Assembly: GCA_034439755.1 (NCBI GenBank)
Contig: JAWXAZ010000011.1
Coordinates: forward strand, 1-64,000
Direction of reading: 5' to 3'
Length of the DNA: 64,000 bases
From: B1 sp034439755
Lineage (GTDB): Bacteria; Bacteroidota; Bacteroidia; UKL13-3
This document shows, piece by piece, positions 58,934-64,000 of this stretch. Under the pieces are notes generated by a model. It saw only the letters and a program-made list of their open reading frames with translations, was not told the DNA's origin and ran no database searches. Made by a program: the position numbers and the translations under genes. Numbering within the stretch: position 1 is the first letter of the stretch; each line of letters begins with the position of its first letter.

Positions 58934-59811
58934 TGGTTAATAGAGAAAATGCTCCAAGTAAAACAAATTTCTTACCCAAAGTAAGTGTTGTATCGGTATC
59001 CTATCAATCAAAAGAGGTGGCAGAAACAACTTTGCAAAGTATTCTTAAATTAAATTACCCCAATTTAGAGATAATTGTGGTAGACAATTGTTCCTCAGAT
59101 GGAACATTTGAAATATTAAGCAAGTATTCATCTAAAATTAACTGCCAAATAATAGAGAAAGATAAAGGACCTTATGATGCCATGAACAAAGCCATAAAAG
59201 CATGCACTGGTGATTGGATTTGGTTTATGAATATGGGCGATAGTGTTCCTGAAAATCCAAATTTACTAGATGAAATATTTATAGAACCTATTAACGAAAT
59301 TACACTTGTTTTGTATGGGAATACTCGTGTTTTTAGAGGTAAATTGGTTTACCGTAAATATTTCAATCAAAATATAAAAAGGAATTTTAAACATGGCATA
59401 TTATCACTTAATCACCAAGCCACATTAATACGTAGAAATGCTTTTGATCTAAATGGCTTATATCAATTTGTTAATTGTCCATTAAAAGCTGATGCCTTGT
59501 GGTTCACAAAGTTATTTTATCAAAGGGGAGGTAAGGCTTTTCAATATTTGCACAAAGAAATGGCTTTTTATAACGAAGAAGGACAATCTTCAAGTAAATC
59601 AAATTTTGCAAAAATGATCGCGGAGGATCGATTTATTCTTTCTAAATATGGTTCGATTTTTAATAAATTGCAATTGGAAATCCATTCTATAATACTAAAA
59701 TTTCGAGTTTGGATATTAATAAGGATGGAGAAAAATGAAAGTCTATATAAATTGTATAGAAGGGTAAAATTTAGAAATAGTAAAACGATTAAAAACATGC
59801 CACAAGAATGA
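58930..59811 (+). CDS. Glycosyltransferase family 2 (WcaA-like)
   Basis: 293 aa, GT-A fold. VSVVSVSYQSKEVAETTLQS and IIVVDNCSSDGTFEIL begin the nucleotide-binding part. IIEKDKGPYDAMNKAIKACTGDWIWFMNMGD includes the GDSV-like acidic motif in place of DxD. An HQATLIRR motif lies further on. The ATG at 58930 overlaps the previous TGA; the adjacent ATG 58933 is equally usable. It overlaps the next gene by 4 nt. Confidence 0.9.
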   Translation: MMVNRENAPSKTNFLPKVSVVSVSYQSKEVAETTLQSILKLNYPNLEIIVVDNCSSDGTFEILSKYSSKINCQIIEKDKGPYDAMNKAIKACTGDWIWFMNMGDSVPENPNLLDEIFIEPINEITLVLYGNTRVFRGKLVYRKYFNQNIKRNFKHGILSLNHQATLIRRNAFDLNGLYQFVNCPLKADALWFTKLFYQRGGKAFQYLHKEMAFYNEEGQSSSKSNFAKMIAEDRFILSKYGSIFNKLQLEIHSIILKFRVWILIRMEKNESLYKLYRRVKFRNSKTIKNMPQE

Positions 59812-60755
59812 TTAGTGTAATCATGCCTTTATTTAACAAGGCACCTTATTTGCATAAATCGGTTTTATCTGTTTTAAACCAAAGTATGCCAGATTTGGAG
59901 TTATTATTGGTTGATAATTGTTCAAGCGACAATTGGCAAGAGCAAATTAAAGATATATTAGACCCGCGTTTAATATTGTTGACTGAGCCCAATAGGGGTG
60001 TTTCTAATGCTCGAAATTGCGGAATTTGTCAAGCTAAATTTTCAAGGATTTGCTTTTTAGATGCAGATGATTTTTGGGAAAAAGACCATTTAATGGAATT
60101 GGTAAAGATGATTCAATTGTACCCAAAAGCGGGTATTCTAAGCAATAGTTATCAAATTAGTGATGCATTTAATCAGGTAAGATCAAGAAAACTGTTAGGT
60201 GTTGTAACTGAAGGGAATTACAACCGATTAGTAAACTTCTTTAAAAGTTACAATGAGGCAGATGTTCCCGTAAATTCCAACTCGGTTTGTATTTCAAAGG
60301 AAATATTGCTTGAAATGGGGAGTTTTGATACTGCTATTTTTTGTGGAGAAGACATATTATTATGGGTAAGAATTTTTCTCAAATATCCCGTTTATATCAG
60401 TAACTATTGCGGAAGTACTTATCAATTGGGAGCTATAAATAGAAGTAATGTTCCAAGTTATTTATTACATGAACTACCAGTAATAGCCAAACTCGAATCT
60501 GTTTATGCTGATTCTAAAAAGGCAGAATTAAAAAAGGATTTTAGCGCTTTTATAGCCAAACATTTATTTGTAAGTTTAATTGCAAATATTAAATGTGGCA
60601 ATCGCTTAAGTGCTCAACAGTTTTTTAGAAACAAAAAAATATATTTTTACCCCAATAAAATAAAGTTGCTTGTTGCTGCCTTGTTGTGTTTTTTGCCAAC
60701 TACAATTGGTAATAAATTATTGCATTTTTTAGAACAAAATAGAAGTATTAATTAA
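59808..60755 (+). CDS. Glycosyltransferase family 2
   Basis: 315 aa, GT-A fold. The N-terminus reads ISVIMPLFNKAPYLHKSVLSVLNQS, followed by LLVDNCSSDNWQEQI, EPNRGVSNARNCGI and the metal-binding FLDADDFW (DxD type). A candidate acceptor-side element is FCGEDILLWVRIFL (ED motif). The C-terminus has basic amphipathic helices that may contact the membrane. It ends a run of overlapping genes; a 162-nt gap with a promoter follows. Confidence 0.92.
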   Translation: MISVIMPLFNKAPYLHKSVLSVLNQSMPDLELLLVDNCSSDNWQEQIKDILDPRLILLTEPNRGVSNARNCGICQAKFSRICFLDADDFWEKDHLMELVKMIQLYPKAGILSNSYQISDAFNQVRSRKLLGVVTEGNYNRLVNFFKSYNEADVPVNSNSVCISKEILLEMGSFDTAIFCGEDILLWVRIFLKYPVYISNYCGSTYQLGAINRSNVPSYLLHELPVIAKLESVYADSKKAELKKDFSAFIAKHLFVSLIANIKCGNRLSAQQFFRNKKIYFYPNKIKLLVAALLCFLPTTIGNKLLHFLEQNRSIN

Positions 60756-60812
60756 AAACAAAAAAATAAAATATTTATCCATTTAAACATAGCTGAGTTC
60801 ATCAATTAATTA

Positions 60813-60840
60813 TTGCTACCCATGTTTTTTCTTATATTTG
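60813..60840 (+). promoter_or_regulatory. Internal promoter in the polysaccharide locus
   Basis: TTG (60813-60815), 17-nt spacer, TATATTTG (60833-60840), an exact match to TAnnTTTG. The expected start near 60847 leaves a 5' UTR of about 70 nt before the GT4 gene at 60918. It lies in a 162-nt gap, the largest in this locus. Confidence 0.65.
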
Positions 60841-60917
60841 AAACATTGGTTCACTTTCATTATTTTGGAATAAATTGTCATATTTAAATTCTTAAATAAT
60901 ATTATTTAAATTATAGC

Positions 60918-61991
60918 ATGATTAGGATCTTAATTATTAACTCTACATTGGAGCGTTCAGGACTTACTAATGTTATTTTTCATATCTGTAAAAATATTGA
61001 TAATAGTCAGTTTGAACTGCATATCTTAACCCTTTCGCCGGAACCAGCAAACTCAATGTGGGATGAATTTGTAGATATTGGGGTTAATTTACATTCACTT
61101 AATATCTCGCGATTTAAATCACTTATTAATTTAGGTGCCCCTTTAAAAGATATGGTACAAAAAATTGCGCCAAATATTATTCATAGTCATAGTTTTCGAG
61201 GGACATATTTTTCTGGCAAATTTTTGTCTAATTATAACAGAATGGTTACAGTTCATGGTTTCATTTATGATAATCATTCTGTAGTTTATGGCAAAATTTT
61301 AGGGAATATTTTTGCAAATAGAGAATTAAAATCTTTTAAAAACGCACAAGTTAGGAGTGTGGTTTCTAAATCTCTAGGAGATTTATATGGCCAAAATATG
61401 AGTGTAATAGTTATTGAAAATGCTGTCCCAACTGATGTTTTTTGTAAGGTAACAAAGGCAGAAAAGGTTCAGATTAGAAAGAAGTTAAATTTGCCAATTG
61501 ATGCTAAAATTTATGTATTAGCGGGAGATTTAAATAAAAGAAAAGACCCATTATTAGTAATTCAAGCTTTTGTAAATGCAGAACTAAAGAATGCTATTTT
61601 ATTAGTATTGGGTAAAGGTCCATTATTGGATAGTTGTAAGAAATTTGCAAATCATCAAGTTAGGTTTGAAGGTCAAGTTTCACAGATAGATTCTTATTAT
61701 AAAGCAGCCAATTTTCTGATTTCTGCATCCATTTCAGAAGGGCAAGGCCTATCTGTTTTAGAGGGAGCTATGTGTGGTTTAAAATGTTTGGTTACTAATT
61801 TACCTCCGCACCAAGAAATATTTTTAAATAATCCTGAGCAGGTTTCCTATTTTAAGCCTAGAGATGAGTTAGGGCTAAGAGTTCTGCTCAAAGAAGAATC
61901 TGTCGATGAAATTTATAGTGGAGAGTATTTTTCTATAAAAAATATGATCTCTCTTTATCAAAATGCCTATTTAAGTATGGTTAATCAATAG
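60918..61991 (+). CDS. Glycosyltransferase family 4
   Basis: 357 aa, GT-B fold. The N-terminal half has LIINSTLERSGLTNVIFHICKNI and IIHSHSFRGTYFSGKF. The C-terminal half has YVLAGDLNKRKDPLLVIQAF, VLGKGPLLDSCKKFA, VRFEGQVSQIDSYYKAANFLISASISEGQGLSVLEGAMCGLKCL, with the E-x7-E nucleotide-sugar motif. It is the first gene behind the internal promoter at 60813-60840. Confidence 0.92.
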   Translation: MIRILIINSTLERSGLTNVIFHICKNIDNSQFELHILTLSPEPANSMWDEFVDIGVNLHSLNISRFKSLINLGAPLKDMVQKIAPNIIHSHSFRGTYFSGKFLSNYNRMVTVHGFIYDNHSVVYGKILGNIFANRELKSFKNAQVRSVVSKSLGDLYGQNMSVIVIENAVPTDVFCKVTKAEKVQIRKKLNLPIDAKIYVLAGDLNKRKDPLLVIQAFVNAELKNAILLVLGKGPLLDSCKKFANHQVRFEGQVSQIDSYYKAANFLISASISEGQGLSVLEGAMCGLKCLVTNLPPHQEIFLNNPEQVSYFKPRDELGLRVLLKEESVDEIYSGEYFSIKNMISLYQNAYLSMVNQ

Positions 61992-62037
61992 ACTCCTTAT
62001 GATAATTTTTTGTATTATCGCATTTTATTAGCTCGCC

Positions 62038-62607
62038 ATGACCGAAGAAGATTATTTTAATTACCTTAAAACCAGAAGTAATTTCGCCCTATTTTATAGA
62101 ACCAAAATTGGTTACCCATACATAGGAAGGTATTTGCCTGGAAAAGTGCTCGACATAGGCTGCGGTATTGGTGATTACCTTTCTGTTAATGCCAATAGTG
62201 TTGGTATTGACATAAATCCTTTTAATGTGAAATATTGCATGGAGAATGGTTTAACTGCGGCACTAATAGAAAACAACCAATTTCCGGCAGAAGATGCTTC
62301 TTTTGACGGTGCCATACTAGACAATGTTTTGGAACACCTAACCCATCCTGAAATAACTTTAAATGAAGCTAAACGGGTGCTTAAAATTGGTGGCAGATTA
62401 TTAATAGGTGTGCCAGGAATAAAAGGTTATACAATGGACTCCGACCATAAGATATTTTACGACGAGGCTAAAATGAAAGAATTACTTCTCAAATTTGGTT
62501 TTAAAAACATTCGTTTTTTGTATACACCTACCTTTTTTAAATCCAACTTGTTTAGCAAAAATTTAGCTTCCTATTGTGTATATGGAGTTTTTGAGAAAAT
62601 TGGATAA
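62038..62607 (+). CDS. SAM-dependent methyltransferase (class I)
   Basis: 189 aa. SAM-binding motif I is KVLDIGCGIGDYL, followed by VGIDINPFNVKYC (motif II acid) and FDGAILDNVLEHLTHPEITLNEAKRVLKIGGRLLIGVPG (motifs IV to VI, Methyltransf_11 type). By location it may methylate a sugar of the surface polysaccharide or a chain end; this is inference. It is preceded by a 46-nt gap and followed by 50 nt. Confidence 0.9.
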   Translation: MTEEDYFNYLKTRSNFALFYRTKIGYPYIGRYLPGKVLDIGCGIGDYLSVNANSVGIDINPFNVKYCMENGLTAALIENNQFPAEDASFDGAILDNVLEHLTHPEITLNEAKRVLKIGGRLLIGVPGIKGYTMDSDHKIFYDEAKMKELLLKFGFKNIRFLYTPTFFKSNLFSKNLASYCVYGVFEKIG

Positions 62608-62657
62608 TGTATTTGGTTATTTTCGTTATTGTAAAATGAACTCCTTTAATTTGTTAA

Positions 62658-63476
62658 GTGGGAAGTGAAATAAAATTAAGTGTTTCTTTGGTGGTTTTTA
62701 ACCATTCATTTGAGTCAATTCAAGCATTGGTTCATACCGTATTAAATTTGCCATTTGCACACAAGCTCTTTATAATTGATAATTCACCAACAGATCATTT
62801 ATCGTCGCAATTGCCCCAAAAGCCCCAACTTCAGTATGTCTTTACAGGGGAAAATTTAGGTTATGGAGGGGCACACAATTTAGCCATTAGGAAAATATTG
62901 AACCAATCAAGTTATCATCTGGTTGTAAATCCAGATATTGTATTTGAAGGTGAGGCACTAGTTCAAATGATGACATTTTTGGATCAATCGCCCAATATTG
63001 GTTTGTTAATGCCAAAGGTTTTATATGGCAGTGGCGAAATTCAATATTTATGCAAATTATTTCCAACACCTTTTGATTTAATTATGCGTAGGTTCATACC
63101 GGGTTTTTTGAAAAATAAATTGCAATACAGGCTGAACCAATATGAGTTAAAGCATAAGGATTACAATAAACAAATGGAAGTTCCAAATTTATCAGGATGT
63201 TTTATGCTACTGCGTGTAGATGTATTAAAGATAGTAGGCCTTTTTGATGAACGATTCTTTATGTATTTAGAAGATACCGATTTGAGCAGAAGGATAAACA
63301 ACCAGTTTCAAACGATGTATTATCCTGAGGTGAGTATCATTCATAAGTATGAAAAAGGCTCTTATAAAGTTTTTAAACTACTGGTTTATCATATTCAATC
63401 GGCTTTCAAATATTTTAACAAATATGGGTGGTTTTTTGATCCTGTTCGAACCACCATTAATGGAAACCTAAAATGA
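62658..63476 (+). CDS. Glycosyltransferase family 2, rhamnosyltransferase-like
   Basis: 272 aa. VSLVVFNHSFESIQALVHTVLN and LFIIDNSPTDHL begin the domain, then GENLGYGGAHNLAIRKIL and VVNPDIVFEGEALVQM (DxD-like NPD, typical of WbbL/RfbN-type rhamnosyltransferases). FMYLEDTDLSRRIN is the ED-type catalytic element. The start is GTG at 62658; no ATG precedes the first strand. The next gene starts within its stop codon. Confidence 0.9.
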   Translation: MGSEIKLSVSLVVFNHSFESIQALVHTVLNLPFAHKLFIIDNSPTDHLSSQLPQKPQLQYVFTGENLGYGGAHNLAIRKILNQSSYHLVVNPDIVFEGEALVQMMTFLDQSPNIGLLMPKVLYGSGEIQYLCKLFPTPFDLIMRRFIPGFLKNKLQYRLNQYELKHKDYNKQMEVPNLSGCFMLLRVDVLKIVGLFDERFFMYLEDTDLSRRINNQFQTMYYPEVSIIHKYEKGSYKVFKLLVYHIQSAFKYFNKYGWFFDPVRTTINGNLK

Positions 63477-64000
63477 AGGTATCCGTTATCACAGCAGTTT
63501 TTTCCAATGCAGCTTTTATCCAAGATGCCATTCGTTCTGTGCTTTCTCAAGAGAATGTAGAAATAGAATATATTGTGGTGGATGGTGGCTCAAAAGATGG
63601 TACCGTTGAAACCGTACTTTCTTTTGGAGATCAAATAACCAAGTTTATTTCTGAACCCGATGAGGGGGTTTATTTTGCCATTAATAAGGGAATTTCAATG
63701 GCTACAGGGGAGATTATAGCATTGCTACATTCCGATGATTTTTATGCCAATCCGTGGGTGCTTTCACAAGTGGTGGAAGCCTTTGAAAAGCAGCAATGCG
63801 ATGCTGTTTATTCTAATCTGTATTATGTGAATGAAGGTAATCCGAACAAAATTGCGCGGCTTTGGGATTCTGGATTTTATAAAAAGAAAGAGTTCTATAG
63901 AGGTTGGATGCCTCCTCATCCAGCTTTTTTTTCAAAAAGAGAGGTATACGAAAAATATGGAAGCTTTAATACAAGCTTAAAAAGTGCCGCAGATTATGAA
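63473..64000 (+). CDS. Glycosyltransferase family 2, cut by the window end
   Basis: Partial: 176 codons from ATG 63473, open to the edge. The ATG overlaps the previous TGA (ATGA). The translation begins MKVSVITAVFSNAAFIQDAI, continues with IEYIVVDGGSKDGTVE, SEPDEGVYFAINKGISMATG and ALLHSDDFYANP (DD metal motif), and reaches WMPPHPAFFSKREVYEKYG and SAADYE. This is the WcaA/PgaC-like subgroup that often adds a sugar to a growing lipid-linked oligosaccharide. The polysaccharide locus therefore continues beyond the window. Confidence 0.9.
   Translation, partial: MKVSVITAVFSNAAFIQDAIRSVLSQENVEIEYIVVDGGSKDGTVETVLSFGDQITKFISEPDEGVYFAINKGISMATGEIIALLHSDDFYANPWVLSQVVEAFEKQQCDAVYSNLYYVNEGNPNKIARLWDSGFYKKKEFYRGWMPPHPAFFSKREVYEKYGSFNTSLKSAADYE

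Overview
The window comes from the chromosome of a low-GC Bacteroidota bacterium, probably from the Chitinophagales/Sphingobacteriales side. Family-level evidence: a SusC/SusD pair, a secreted protein with a C-terminal type IX secretion (T9SS) sorting domain, GH97, GH3-like and MuiA-like proteins, several TonB-dependent barrels, promoters of the TTTG/TAnnTTTG type, and few Shine-Dalgarno sequences. No rRNA, tRNA, CRISPR array, insertion sequence or phage gene was seen. Functional calls come from reading motifs, not from a database search.

Layout. 1-1257: gene-free DNA, mostly a ~900 bp degenerate heptanucleotide array that abuts the stop codon of a DegP/HtrA protease. 2.8-9.4 kb: an anti-sigma-like membrane protein, dapF, a SNF2 helicase with a candidate beta-clamp-binding peptide, and pccB. 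9.4-13.0 kb: a MuiA-like protein, a small lipoprotein and a GH3-family protein whose stop codon lies inside a second heptamer array (13035-13209). 13.5-19.6 kb: housekeeping genes dxr, rseP, purB, a lipoprotein, a DinB-like protein, rpsP and rimM. 19.6-23.1 kb (minus strand): an MFS exporter and a NatAB-like ABC exporter. 23.2-24.9 kb: tandem paralogous outer-membrane proteins. 24.9-33.3 kb (minus strand): a TPR protein, a barrel protein, murA (Cys-to-Asp active site), a cysteine-less thioredoxin-fold protein, then grpE and dnaJ with a candidate stress-promoter element. 33.4-34.3 kb: YdeI-like and ArsC/Spx-like proteins.

34.4-45.0 kb looks like a starch/alpha-glucan utilisation region: a GH97 alpha-glucosidase, a four-module starch-binding-like T9SS cargo protein, and a divergent operon of SusC, SusD and two accessory surface proteins that ends at a perfect 22-bp hairpin. 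45.0-49.6 kb: a PAP2 phosphatase, a PMT/ArnT-like glycosyltransferase and a TonB-dependent receptor. 49.8 kb to the end: a one-directional surface-polysaccharide locus with a Wza-like exporter, Wzz-like co-polymerase, Wzy-like polymerase, Wzx flippase, an aminotransferase/acyltransferase pair, six glycosyltransferases (the last cut by the window edge) and a methyltransferase.

The least expected signals are outside ordinary genes. There are period-7 arrays placed directly after stop codons, one of them G-quadruplex-prone on the htrA transcript strand. A dispersed 10-mer, GGTTCAGACC, occurs at least eight times. A structured, gene-free element lies at 37051-37176.
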